Assembly: GCF_037975245.1 (NCBI RefSeq)
Contig: NC_092562.1
Coordinates: forward strand, 3,714,001 to 3,774,000
Source: Apostichopus japonicus
Lineage: Eukaryota; Echinodermata; Holothuroidea; Aspidochirotida; Stichopodidae
Reading direction: 5' to 3'
DNA: 60,000 nt
A program made the position numbers and the translations under genes. The notes beneath the pieces are model-generated. The model did no database searches, was not told the DNA's origin, and saw only the letters and a program-made list of their open reading frames with translations. Positions 26,201-34,588 of this stretch are shown here, in pieces (within the stretch, counting starts at the first letter, position 1; every line of letters starts with the position of its first letter).

Positions 26201-29200
26201 GAACTGAAACAGGTCAAGGCGGAGTTAAAGAAAGCCAAGACCGTGGTCCAACTAGATGAGTTAAAGAAGAGGAAAAGAGTGACGCGGAGGTTAGGCTTCT
26301 GTACAGCAGCAGATGTCATTGAAATCAAGGGAAGGACAGCCTGTGAAATCAGTTGGTATGTTATTATCTGTTTCACCATCTTCTATATTTGTGGTTGGGG
26401 TCATCTGCGTTGGATGCAAATTGTTGCTTGATCAAGGTACAAAGTTTGAATGTACGTCCTTGAAATGATCAAGTGTTTGAGTAAGTCCAGATAGGGAAGC
26501 AAAACAAATGTGGTTGGGGAGGGTGGGGAGGGGGAGGGGGAGGGGGAGATGGGGCAGGTAGGGGGAGATGGGGCAGGTAGGGGGAGATGGGGCAGGTAGG
26601 GGGAGATGGGGCAGGTAGGGGGAGATGGGGCAGGTAGGGGGAGATGGGGCAGGTAGGGGGAGATGGGATGGGGATTGTGTGTATATTCAAATTCTAAACA
26701 TTGTGTCTGGCACTTATTGGTCAGAAAGGAATATAGTTTTAGATGGAATCTAACCACCTTGTGACTGGTTTGTGGTTTTACATCAGTTTTGAAATGAAGA
26801 CAAGAAATGAATGTGTAAATCCAAATTGAAGTTCTCCTTCTTTGCCTGGTCAATGTTCCAAGAGGCCATTCTGTTATATTTTTTTAAGCATTTTCTTTTT
26901 TTTTTTGTCTTTAATTTTCCTTTTTCTTTTCCTCCTCATTTCTGACAGTGCTGACGAACTGCTACTGACGGAGATGATATTTAACGGGATGTTCAACAAC
27001 ATGAAGCCAGAACATATCGTCGCTTTGCTCAGCTGTTTCGTCTTTGAGGAGAAGTCCAAGGATTATCCAACTTTGCCAGAGGAGTTGTCTAATCCGCTCA
27101 GACAGATGCATGTAAGGAAAATAAATACATCTAGTTTATCTAATCCGCTCAGACAGTTGCATGTAGGGAAATTAAAACATTGAGTTCATCTAATCCCCTC
27201 AGACAGATGTATGTAAGGAAATTCAATCATCGAGTTTATCTGATCCGCTCAGACACATGCATGTAAGGAAATTAAAACATTGAGTTTATCTTATCCACTA
27301 AGACAGTTGCATGTAAGGAAATTAAAAGCATTGAGTTTATCTGATCCGCTCAGACAGTTGCATGTAGGGAAAAATAAAAAACGTTGAGTTTACGGTCTAG
27401 TCTTTCTTATAGATAACATGAATGTTTACAGTTTACATATGATTTGATTCTTGCTGTTCATTTATCCCATAGAATGGTTTAAACAAAAAGTGATAGTCAG
27501 CTTAAAAATATCAAATTGTTGCACCTAGTCTAGTGCATCATTCTAATCCAAAGTCGGAGTAAATTTGACAAATTTGTTCTTTTCACCCAAACTCGTAAAA
27601 GGATTATTATTGCATCCAGACTTGACCAGAATTTGAATAGTTTTGCTCTAAACTTTAAAAAATATTTCGAAATCTGAGTTGTTATTTGTTGTTTGTGGAT
27701 TTGATTTCGGCAAGTTTTACTTGTGCGTACTTGTACACACGTGCAGCCGTATCAGAAACCTAGTTTTTAGAATGACCGGAAATAAAAGCTTTACAGAGAT
27801 TAAAACCTTGTTTCTTTAACTTGTTGTTTAAAGTGTTGTTTGGGACGAAGTTTTATTTCACTTTGGACCCAAATATCTCAGAAATAGAATTAAGACACGG
27901 GCATGATTATGTTTTTAAGTAACTGATTTAAGTTTTACAAGAATGTACCTTGAAAAGTAAGCCTGGAGAATCTTTTATGTCATTTATACATTTTTCTACT
28001 CATTTAAAGCTACTCATTCTTATACTCATTTAATAATTCGTATTTTTGCTGTTAAGTGCACTTGTTAAAATGTTCATTCCCATGTGCCATGTAATTGAAC
28101 TTTGAGGTTGTTGAAATATCCACTTTTTGACCATATTTAAGCACAATGGATAAAACCTTTCAAAATATTTCACCCAGCAAACTATCTTCACAGTCCTGCG
28201 TTGTGCTGATGTCTCACATTTCGTACACAAATGTATCCAGCTATTTCACAGGAGTAATCAGAGAATAGCCAGGGGTGGTTTGAAAATGGATGAATATACA
28301 TATCGTCAACAGTTTGAAATGATTTTACTTTCTCTCAGAACATGGCTCGGAGGATAGCGAAAGTCAGCGCAGAGGCTAAGATGGAGATAGATGAAGAAAA
28401 ATACATTGAATCTTTTAAACCGTTTATGATGACTTCCGTCTTAGATTGGGCCAACGGAGCAACGTTTGCCGAAATTTGTGAGAAGACCGACGTCTTCGAA
28501 GGTAGGCCACCTGTAGAGTCGTTATCTTTATTTTTCATCATTACAAAATTATCAGCTGATTTAGTCGCTTTGCAAAATTATTTTATTTTTTTTTAAATTA
28601 CTATTTAACCACATTTGGAGCAGAACGTGTTAAAACTGCTACTGCATAACTTACTTTGTGAAAGTATTATTATTATTTTTTTTAAAGTTCACATTTGATC
28701 AAGAATAAATCAAATAATGGAAACATCGTGCCCCGGTTCCATTCTGTACAACCCAGAAAGTGGGCAGGAGAGGAAATTCAAATGGAATTCCTGGTTACGT
28801 TTAATGCAATGTACTGTGTCTTATGACTGGTACCGTAATCAATGTTAGTGGCTAAATAGGAACCTGGACCAACTAAAGGCTGGACAGCTCAGTTGCTAGA
28901 GCCCAGGGCTTGTAACCCTGAGGTCACTGGCTTGACCTGAGGTCACTGGCTTGACCTGAGGTCACTGGCTTGACCTGAGGTCACTGGCCTGACCTGAGGT
29001 CACTGGCCTGACCTGAGGTCACTGGCTTGACCTGAGGTCACTGGCCCGACCTGAGGTCATTGGCTTGACTTAAGGTCATTGGCTTGATCTGAGGTCACTG
29101 GCTGGAATCCTGTTCTAGCGATGAATTATCCAAGTTGCTCTTCACCAGTTACTGAAATACCAGATTGTCCAGTAACATGTAATGTTCTTAGTTTGACTCT

Positions 29201-30235
29201 TTAAACTGGAGCAATGTAGAAATGTGATTACACACAGATGCTGTTATGCAACATTGTATGTTGTAAGCTAGCAGTATGTGCCATTTTCCAGACAGCATTT
29301 TTGACTAGCAAGAAAATAAAACACAATATTGTTGATAGGACATCTTTTGTTTTGTGGGTTCCTCACAATGCTGAATTTTGCTTTCAATTATTTACACATA
29401 CTTAAAGTTATTTGGTTGCTTCTGCATTGTTAGTACAGAACAGTAATATGTTAGATTTTTAGGGTCTTGAATTATGTATTTTTTATTCCTTCATAATAAA
29501 CCATATTTTACGGGTTTTCAATTTTAATGTTCTTGTCATATCAGAAGGTGAATATTTTACATTATTCTTGAAAACCACAGGAAGCATTATCAGGTGTATG
29601 AGGAGGTTGGAGGAACTACTCCGGGAAATGTGCCACGCTGCAAAAGCCATCGGAAACACTGAGTTGGAAAACATCTTTGCTGCAGGTATTTGTATATCGT
29701 CACCATTGTAATAAGAGTATTAAGAATTACAGTTAGTCATTACATCATAGTGTTCATGATACTGATTGGTTGCTTCACATCATGTACAGGACTGCTGTAA
29801 TTGTGTGTCATAGCTAACAAGTCCAATGAACGAATAAAATCTACAAAGTTGTTGATTGATGTGTTAACTTTCTATGAGAGAAAAAAACTGTTGTACTGCA
29901 AGAATCCTGTGCATGTAATGCATAAATATCTGATATTTATGATCCTTACAGCAGCGAACTGTTAGCCTCTAAAGAAGATCGTGCTAGGTTTGAAAAGTCT
30001 GATGTCCTAAACTTTTATAGGTTAACTTTCTGCTCTTCCATAGTTATTCTGAAGATCACCAAGATTTGAGTTTGAAACAAAATGTGGAAATCTGTTACTT
30101 TTATATATATTTTATTGGCAGTAGATATTGAAATCCTCCCAGTGATGCAAGTCAGACAATAAATTGTTTGTTTCGTTTTCAGGGATCACAAAGATAAAGA
30201 GAGACATCATTTTTGCAGCTAGTTTGTACCTCTAG
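6166..30235 (+). CDS. MTREX: MTREX / Mtr4 exosome RNA helicase, 23 coding exons
   Basis: ATP-dependent 3'-5' RNA helicase of the Ski2-like DExH family. In the nucleus it unwinds RNA for the exosome as part of the TRAMP, NEXT and PAXT assemblies. Exons joined by eye at GT-AG sites: 6166-6266, 6992-7123, 11117-11246, 12102-12214, 12910-13084, 13579-13669, 14071-14195, 15202-15300, 15679-15781, 16898-17109, 17978-18190, 18887-19012, 19243-19393, 20051-20223, 22141-22338, 23011-23121, 24300-24392, 25017-25112, 26192-26355, 26949-27111, 28339-28501, 29581-29685, 30183-30235. All phases match and give 3090 nt, 1029 residues; the human protein is about 1040. The start [15 protein letters not shown] and the end [13 protein letters not shown] match the vertebrate termini. 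No broken exon was seen. Family assignment is secure; a few exon edges could shift by bases. Confidence 0.95.
7180..8549. mobile_element. hAT-like DNA transposon, non-autonomous, with 8-bp TSDs
   Basis: The element spans 7188-8541 in intron 2 of MTREX. It starts CAGGGTGGGAATTT and ends with the exact complement AAATTCCCACCCTG, giving 14-bp terminal inverted repeats. It is flanked on both sides by the same 8 bases, ATGGTATA (7180-7187 and 8542-8549). CA..TG ends with an 8-bp target duplication are the hallmark of the hAT superfamily. Inside, the word GGTAAGC recurs near both ends and in both orientations, as subterminal transposase-binding repeats often do. No transposase frame is left, so it would depend on an enzyme encoded elsewhere. 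It sits in the gene orientation-neutral and outside splice sites. Confidence 0.85.
8191..8229. repeat. 39-bp near-perfect hairpin inside the hAT-like element
   Basis: Two 19-base arms, 'atgaactacacaattgccg' and its complement with one mismatch, are separated by a single base at 8210. The cruciform or RNA hairpin would be very stable. It lies towards the right end of the transposon. Confidence 0.8.
9186..9268. repeat. (TA)n microsatellite, left flank of nested element
   Basis: About 80 bp of nearly pure TA with one interruption. It directly abuts the left terminal inverted repeat of the element at 9269-10996. A second TA tract follows the right end. Confidence 0.9.
9269..10996. mobile_element. 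Unclassified TIR element nested in (TA)n, with GTCACGCGAGTCAC repeats
   Basis: A 1.7-kb block in MTREX intron 2 begins 'tggtcaattccatg' and ends 'catagaattgacca', inverted copies with one mismatch. TA tracts sit directly outside both ends, consistent with insertion into a TA target or microsatellite. Seven copies of the 14-mer GTCACGCGAGTCAC or a one-base variant lie inside at 9631, 9798, 9812, 10568, 10590, 10790 and 10969, all in one direction. The last directly precedes the right inverted repeat. The word is a GTCAC direct repeat around GCGA. No coding frame was recognised, so this would be non-autonomous. The superfamily is not identified. Confidence 0.6.
10997..11073. repeat. TA-rich microsatellite with 'agccgatatata' variants
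   Basis: TA repeats interrupted by three 'tagcc(g/t)atatata' units. The tract ends about 45 bp before the exon 3 acceptor of MTREX at 11117. Confidence 0.85.
12102..15781 (+). CDS. MTREX: MTREX exons 4-9: RecA domain 1
   Basis: Encodes about residues 122-356. Visible helicase motifs in order: FQREA (130-134), Walker [10 protein letters not shown] (147-155, Lys154 binding ATP phosphate), [13 protein letters not shown] (Ia), MTGDVTINP, the DExH box DEIH (239-242) and SAT (270-272). Exons 8 and 9 then give [16 protein letters not shown] and the loop leading to GRKGGTKG. Every catalytic residue expected of an active Ski2-like ATPase is present. Confidence 0.93.
12215..12909 (+). other. MTREX intron 4
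   Basis: About 700 bp of AT-rich intron with no recognisable embedded gene or repeat family. Short open frames here on both strands look like chance. Confidence 0.6.
14196..15201 (+). other. MTREX intron 7 with a more GC-rich island
   Basis: About 1 kb. The stretch 14345-14590 is richer in G and C than its surroundings and carries a 75-codon minus-strand frame without a known motif. Two related words, 'tatggttacagtt' and 'gtcatag(c/t)(c/t)aaaggat', occur twice about 130-430 bp apart. That suggests an old, partly duplicated interspersed repeat. The family is not recognised. Confidence 0.4.
15782..16897 (+). other. MTREX intron 9
   Basis: About 1.1 kb of AT-rich intron with a C-rich run near 15985-16010. 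I see no embedded gene, repeat array or transposon end. Confidence 0.55.
16898..19393 (+). CDS. MTREX: MTREX exons 10-13: RecA domain 2
   Basis: Encodes about residues 357-590. Exon 10 contains VIIFSFSKK (motif IV region). Exon 11 contains [11 protein letters not shown] and [16 protein letters not shown] (motif V). Exon 12 contains [10 protein letters not shown] (506-515, motif VI, with its arginine finger). Exon 13 starts the winged-helix part, [19 protein letters not shown]. Long G-runs lie shortly after the donors of exons 10 and 11. The acceptor of exon 12 is duplicated (see 18652-18895), and the end of exon 13 with its donor is copied into intron 13. Confidence 0.93.
17149..17173 (+). 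promoter_or_regulatory. G-run downstream of the exon 10 donor
   Basis: A run of ten G followed by further G-triplets starts about 40 nt after the donor at 17110. Similar runs follow the donors of exon 11 (18221-18236) and exon 17 (about 24446-24462). Intronic G-runs near donors are known binding sites for hnRNP H/F that help define the exon. That role here is inferred. Such runs can also form G-quadruplexes. Confidence 0.35.
18221..18236 (+). promoter_or_regulatory. G-run downstream of the exon 11 donor
   Basis: Nine G, then A, then GGGG, about 31 nt after the donor at 18191. Likely the same class of intronic splicing element as at 17149. Function is inferred from position only. Confidence 0.3.
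18652..18895 (+). repeat. Tandem duplication carrying the exon 12 acceptor
   Basis: Two copies of about 120 bp (18652-18771 and 18772-18895), each starting 'ttgtatccctcccctg' and ending in 'gtagctgacctcc'. The second copy contains the real acceptor (AG at 18885-18886) and the first nine bases of exon 12. The first copy keeps a full acceptor (AG at 18761-18762) followed by the same nine exon bases. Use of the upstream acceptor would keep frame for 21 codons, then hit TAA within the second copy. It would therefore give a truncated, NMD-prone message. Copy divergence is low, so the event is fairly recent. Confidence 0.9.
19457..19640 (+). repeat. Interspersed repeat copy A (pair with 20768-20940)
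   Basis: About 170 bp in MTREX intron 13, sharing long blocks with 20768-20940 in intron 14: 'tttgctttgttacat', 'gtgtgaaagtaatgcca', 'agcaggggagaca', then a C-rich tract and 'ctggcagaca'. No terminal inverted repeats or tRNA-like boxes were recognised, so the family is unknown. Confidence 0.7.
19700..19745 (+). repeat. Copy of exon 13 end plus donor inside intron 13
   Basis: 'gcagaactctacaaaagtaa' at 19705-19724 repeats the last bases of exon 13 and its donor (19379-19398), including the AG before and the GTAAGTTCC after. It could be spliced as a 12-nt microexon (19709-19720). Because exon 13 ends in phase 1 and 12 is a multiple of three, this would add four residues and repeat the local LYKK. 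A third, weaker relative lies near 19930. Confidence 0.6.
20051..25112 (+). CDS. MTREX: MTREX exons 14-18: arch domain with KOW fold
   Basis: Encodes about residues 591-814, the Mtr4-specific arch inserted between RecA2/winged helix and the helical bundle. The KOW region is seen at [20 protein letters not shown]. In other species this fold binds structured RNA and adaptors carrying arch-interacting motifs. Exon 16 gives [10 protein letters not shown], exon 17 [12 protein letters not shown], and exon 18 starts the return arm. The acceptor of exon 15 is the last member of a long tandem array in intron 14. Confidence 0.92.
20768..20940 (+). repeat. Interspersed repeat copy B (pair with 19457-19640)
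   Basis: Same orientation and same block order as the copy in the previous intron, with roughly 15-20% visible differences and fewer C-rich insertions. Either a local segmental duplication or two insertions of one repeat family. Confidence 0.7.
21131..22140 (+). repeat. 54-55 bp minisatellite made of acceptor-like units, ending at the exon 15 acceptor
   Basis: About 18 units of roughly 54 bp, each of the form 'gttatactcaacatcattg', then 'tcaagtagttaaatg', then 'tttcgttcatacttttgtag'. Each unit ends in a pyrimidine-rich stretch and TAG, followed by G, as a 3' splice site does. The last unit ends 'cttttgttag' directly at exon 15 (22141), so the genuine acceptor is itself an array member with one extra T. 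One unit (near 21609) has lost the TAG. Units carrying 'cggtcatgc' recur about 325 bp apart, a six-unit higher-order period. Confidence 0.93.
22622..22910 (+). repeat. CACATGTG-rich imperfect repeat in intron 15
   Basis: Six copies of the palindrome CACATGTG occur in variable spacing with 'ttgtgaca' and 'catattgtagcaca' spacers. CACATGTG is an E-box. Whether it is bound is unknown, and the cluster may simply be a decayed minisatellite. Confidence 0.7.
23811..24225 (+). repeat. 36-37 bp minisatellite in intron 16, about 11 units
   Basis: The unit runs 'gttgttgcctagtaacattg', then 'ttgctgttgcatgtgat', with few substitutions. One unit is shortened (near 24140). The array ends about 75 bp before the exon 17 acceptor at 24300. 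Confidence 0.9.
25137..25450 (-). mobile_element. tRNA-derived SINE, minus orientation, intron 18
   Basis: Read on the minus strand, the element starts near 25450 with a tRNA-like head. An A-box-like stretch 'tggtagccaataggctaagg' maps to 25427-25446 and a B-box-like 'ctttcgattcc' to 25388-25398. A unique body follows with 'gtgtccttgggcaagatgc' and 'gtaaagcgctttgagac', then 'gtaaagcgctatataaa'. It ends in an (ATT)n tail at about 25139-25156. Box order, spacing and simple tail fit a pol III SINE of a type common in aquatic animals. It is non-coding and needs a LINE in trans. Confidence 0.85.
26192..30235 (+). CDS. MTREX: MTREX exons 19-23: helical bundle (DSHCT) domain
   Basis: Encodes about residues 815-1029, the DSHCT/ratchet helical bundle that guides RNA through the helicase core. 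Conserved runs include [66 protein letters not shown] and the terminal [13 protein letters not shown] before TAG at 30233-30235. The exon 19 donor is read at 26356, so that AG-TTG joins T-GCT and gives Ser-Cys-Ala. The donor of exon 20 is repeated in tandem in the following intron. Confidence 0.93.
26517..26672 (+). repeat. 19-bp G-rich minisatellite in intron 19
   Basis: About seven near-identical units of 'agatggggcaggtaggggg', preceded by 'gggagggggaggggg'. The very low divergence indicates recent expansion. The G-rich strand is the sense strand and could form quadruplexes in the pre-mRNA. Confidence 0.92.
27087..27390 (+). repeat. 51-54 bp repeat of exon 20 end plus donor, in intron 20
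   Basis: The end of exon 20 (ctaatccgctcagacagatg, then CAT) with its donor gtaagg is followed by five further copies. These start near 27139, 27190, 27239, 27291 and 27345, each again ending in 'catgta(a/g)gg' (one 'tatgtaagg'). There are thus six consecutive donor-like sites. Using the second (27163) would extend the exon by 51 nt, that is 17 codons with no stop, and repeat the SNPLRQ-H peptide. Using the third would include an in-frame TGA. The linkers 'aaattaaaacattgagttta' are intronic in style. Confidence 0.9.
28878..29130 (+). mobile_element. tRNA-Thr-like SINE head interrupted by a 19-bp array
   Basis: 'ggctggacagctcagttgc' with 'tagagc' looks like a tRNA D-arm and A box. 'cagggcttgtaaccctg' is a perfect anticodon-stem hairpin with TGT (Thr-like) in the loop. 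After it, 'gaggtcactggcttgacct' repeats about nine times (28920-29100). Only then comes a B-box-like 'ggctggaatcctg' at about 29100-29112. So the variable-loop/T-stem part of a tRNA-like sequence has expanded as a minisatellite. It is not a functional tRNA. It is best explained as a SINE head. Confidence 0.6.
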
Positions 30236-31121
30236 TGAAACATCCAAAGGTTGAATGTCAGCAGTTGGGGTCCTACAAACGTCAGGTACTGTATGATTCT
30301 TACAGATTTCATTGGTTGTAGCAATCTCTGAATGGGATATGAAGAAATGTCGAGGACAGAGGGGCCAGTTTCAGATAGCTGCATTCAGCAAACATGTTGG
30401 ACAAGTTGGATGTCAAGGTACAACGCTCGAAACTTTCATTGCTGTCGCCCCAGGAGAGGACTGATGTCGGAAAGGTGTTACTTTATTTGGACCTTTCTAA
30501 CCATGATAAACACTACATCAACTCAGCAGAATATGGTTGACTTATGGTCTAATGATGGTTGCAGGTCATATTATGTACAGGTATATTTTGTGATACAAGC
30601 TGTTGCTAACATCATAGGTATGTTGAACTAGATAGGCATAGATAGGTTAACCTGAATTAAAGTGTAAATTTAAAGGGGGAGGGGGGTGGCTATGTGAAGT
30701 TACTAGGCAATTGAGGTCAATGTGAACTAAACAGCATAAAGGGATCAATGTGGATTTAACAGGGACAGGAGTTGAACATGTGAACAAACCAAAGAAAAGG
30801 GGGTTTATGTTAAGTAAATAAGCAATGGGGGGGGGGGCTGGATCTGAACTATAGAAGGAAAGGGTGTCAATGTGAAAAAATAGGCCAAGGTAATCACTGT
30901 GAACTAAATAGTAAGGGTTTGATGTGAACAAAATAGGCAAATACATAGATCTTAACCTATGCACCTTATACATCTATATATATACCATGGTGTAGTCAGC
31001 AAAATATCTGCTTCTGAATAATTTTTATAGATGTCTTCTTTCTATCACATTTCTCACCTTAAACAATACTAGTGTCTACCCAAATCTCCAAAATGGACTG
31101 CTCACAGGTTCATAATCAGGG

Positions 31122-31127
31122 AATAAA
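31122..31127 (+). terminator. Candidate MTREX polyadenylation signal
   Basis: First canonical AATAAA downstream of the TAG at 30233, giving a 3' UTR of about 0.9 kb just before the satellite array. A variant ATTAAA at 30656 is an earlier alternative. No transcript evidence is available. Confidence 0.35.
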
Positions 31128-31132
31128 AACTT

Positions 31133-32207
31133 GTATTTCATAGCAACATGGTCAAATCACCGGTTCAAGATGTACACGATATTGCATAGCAACATGCCTA
31201 TGCAAAATGGTCAGATCACTAAACCGGTTTCAAGATGTATATGGTACTGAACAGCAGCATGCCTATGCAAAACGGTCAAATCACTAAACCAGTTTCAAGA
31301 TGTATATGGTACTGAACTGCAACATGCCTATGCAAAATGGTCAAGTTTCTAAACTGGTTCAAGATGTATATGGTACTGCACAGCAGCATGCCTATGCAAA
31401 ACGGTCAAATCACTAAACCAGTTTCAAGATGTATATGGTACTGAACAGCAGCATGCCTATGCAAAACGGTCAAATCACTAAACCAGTTTCAAGATGTATA
31501 TGGTACTGAACTGCAACATGCCTATGCAAAATGGTCAAGTTTCTAAACTGGTTCAAGATGTATATGGTACTGCACAGCAGCATGCCTATGCAAAACGGTC
31601 AAATCACTAAACCAGTTTCAAGATGTATATGGTACTGAACAGCAGCATGCCTATGCAAAACGGTCAAATCACTAAACCAGTTTCAAGATGTATATGGTAC
31701 TGAACTGCAACATGCCTATGCAAAATGGTCAAGTTTCTAAACTGGTTCAAGATGTATATGGTACTGCACAGCAGCATGCCTATGCAAAACGGTCAAATCA
31801 CTAAACCAGTTTCAAGATGTATATGGTACTGAACTGCAACATGCCTATGCAAAACGGTCAAATCACTAAACCAGTTTCAAGATGTATATGGTACTGAACT
31901 GCAACATGCCTATGCAAAATGGTCAAGTTTCTAAACTGGTTCAAGATGTATATGGTACTGAACAGCAGCATGCCTATGCAAAATGGTCAAGTAACTAAAC
32001 TGGTTCAAGATGTATATGGTACTGCACAGCAACATGCCTATGCAAAATGGTCAAGTAACTAAACTGGTTCAAGATGTATATGGTACTGCACAGCAGCATG
32101 CCTATGCAAAATGGTCAAGTTACTAAACTGGTTCAAGATGTATATGGTACTGCAAAGCAGCATGCCTATGCAAAATGGTCAAGTTACTAAACCGGTTCAA
32201 GATGTAT
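31133..32207. repeat. 64-65 bp satellite with 194-bp higher-order period
   Basis: About 16-17 units of 'catgcctatgcaaaa.ggtc', then 'aaatcactaaacc', then 'agtttcaagatgtatatggt'. Three unit types (starting gcacagcag, gaacagcag, gaactgcaac) alternate. The gcacagcag type begins at 31378, 31572 and 31766, exactly 194 bp apart, so three monomers form a higher-order unit. Monomers near both ends are more diverged. It lies just beyond the candidate MTREX polyadenylation site. Confidence 0.93.
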
Positions 32208-34397
32208 AAAAGCCCTTTTTGCATACATGAATCATAACATTTTATAATAGACAAAATTCACAGCTTTCAAAACTGCTGCTTAACATTAAAATTATGACGC
32301 CAAAGTATGCCCCGAACATGTCAAGTGCTTGTTCCTTTTCTTTTAACTGTGACTCGGATCTTTCTCTGCAAACCCTTCTGATGATGTGATCGGACTGTGT
32401 CGCTTTAAAGTGGATGGCCGTGTTATCATTAAGAGATCTTGACAGACTCACTCGAATGGTAAAGATGCTATTGTCTTATATTTGGCATTGTAACATATAT
32501 GAAGACCAATAGATAAAAAGTGTTCACATTGTCATGTAGTTTCTTCTTCATCTCTCTCCATATTTACATTGCTTTTGACCAACTTAAATTTTTTAATTTC
32601 TACATATTAAATGATCAATTTTACAGATAAACATACAGATTTCTAAAGCAGTTAAATTATACCAATTTTACCAAATATAGCATTAAATGTACAATAAATT
32701 AAACAAGAGAAGGAAAACAAACATTTTCTAATAATTTTACTGTACCAAAAGAAATTGAATTTCATATACCTGAAGATTCTTGTTGTGCTATGAATATAAT
32801 ATGTAACCAAGATCTGTTTTCTAATTATGCAAGCAAATTTAAAACCTTTTCAGATCATATTTCATTAATGTAATCTTTATTAAATTATATCCTCTTTATC
32901 AAATCTATGAGGACATTTTTTGCTCAGCACACAAAAAAACACGTAAAAACATAAACTCAACGTAAAAACGATTACAGAGTTTAGGTGGTAAGGCATCCAC
33001 AAACTGACTTTATAATCTATAATATTGGCTCCACACAAATATATATATAAGCTTGCATAACTGTCACCAATTAACTGACTGACTCATTGTCTTGTGCAAA
33101 ATAATAAGTAATTTGAAAAATGTACTCATATATAAAAAAAAAAACCTGAAAGTAGCAGTCCAATAGTATGGAGGGATTTTTGAAAGCAGCTACGAAATAT
33201 TCTGTTCAATTTGAATTATGGATCCGCTCTGAAAAAAGACCATTAAAAACGGTCTCAACAGTTTTGAGGCATTCTGAGAAAAATTTACTTAATTTCACTG
33301 GCACGGACGGGAAGGTCTCTCACAAAGAATATTAATAACATTTGGCAACTTTCATATGCAATTCAAAATACATTGACACGAAAACATTGTGAATACTGAC
33401 ATTTGTTTCGAGAAAATCTTGCAGAATTTGATGGATTGCCGAAAAACTGCTACATAAATATTTAATTTATTAATGCCAATTATGAAGGGAAGGAATACTT
33501 TGCATATTAACCTGCCAGCCTCTTGATGGTATCCATTCAAAAATTTTTGCTTATCGTAAATAAACAAATGTTTATCCTATAACCACCCTGTGAAATTATC
33601 TTAACATTATGAATACAGACATATTATACTGACATATTTGCTTATCACAAATGAGAATAAGTTTATCCTACAACCACCCTGTGAAATGCCTCTAAAAAAA
33701 GCAATGTATGATAAAATACAAAGGAAATAATGCTGTGGAACATTATCATTGATCATTGATACAAATGTAAAAAAAAAAAGTTTACTTATCCAAAATATTC
33801 AAAGGAATTCTTGTTTTCTTTGGTCATACTTGTACCCCTTTAACATGTAAAAAAATTCTGAAAAGAATTTAGAAAATATCTCAATTCATCTATTTAGTAC
33901 TACAGTTAAGTAAAGCTTTAATTTTGTAATTATGGATACCTCATTAATACTATTGTTAATAAACAAAACATTCTTGTGAACACACATTTAAACCTCCGAA
34001 CATTCAAAAACTATTCTTCTTTTACGTTACCACAAAAGAACTAAAGCCTCTTTCTTCTTTCTATGATCTACTTATTTATAAGCTAAGCAGTTACAAGGCA
34101 ATTCAAGACCAAAGACATCTCCCTAACAGCCATAGCAACCATACTTTATACTAACAAGCCATAGCAACCATACTATATACTAACAGCCATAGCAACCATA
34201 CTATATACAAATAAAAAAGAAATCTGCTTCAAAAGTGAAAAATCAAGGTGTCTTTTGAAAGATCGTATGAAATATCTGTTACCTAAAAAGTTATAAAGTT
34301 TCCGATGGATACATAGTTACCTTTGGTAGATTATTACCTATAAGAATACCTACACACACAAATATATATAGATATCCTACTCATTACGTTTTCAATT

Positions 34398-34404
34398 ATA
34401 TATG

Positions 34405-34462
<58 letters not shown>

Positions 34463-34467
34463 TATAT

Positions 34468-34504
<37 letters not shown>

Positions 34505-34538
34505 TATATGTATATTTATATATGTATATATATATGTA

Positions 34539-34573
<35 letters not shown>

Positions 34574-34588
34574 GTATATATGTGTGTG
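34398..34588. repeat. (TA)n microsatellite with TG interruptions
   Basis: About 190 bp of TA repeats with regularly placed 'tgtata' or 'tgttta' interruptions, ending in (TG)n. Open frames over it encode only Tyr-Ile repeats and are not genes. Confidence 0.92.

Noticed and set aside
26401-26853. Pro-rich minus-strand frames of 150 and 73 codons
   Set aside because: They are translations of the 19-bp G-rich array in reverse and have no support as genes.
28878-28935. Functional tRNA-Thr gene
   Set aside because: The acceptor stem cannot be formed and the T arm is displaced by a nine-copy array, so it is a SINE-type relic.
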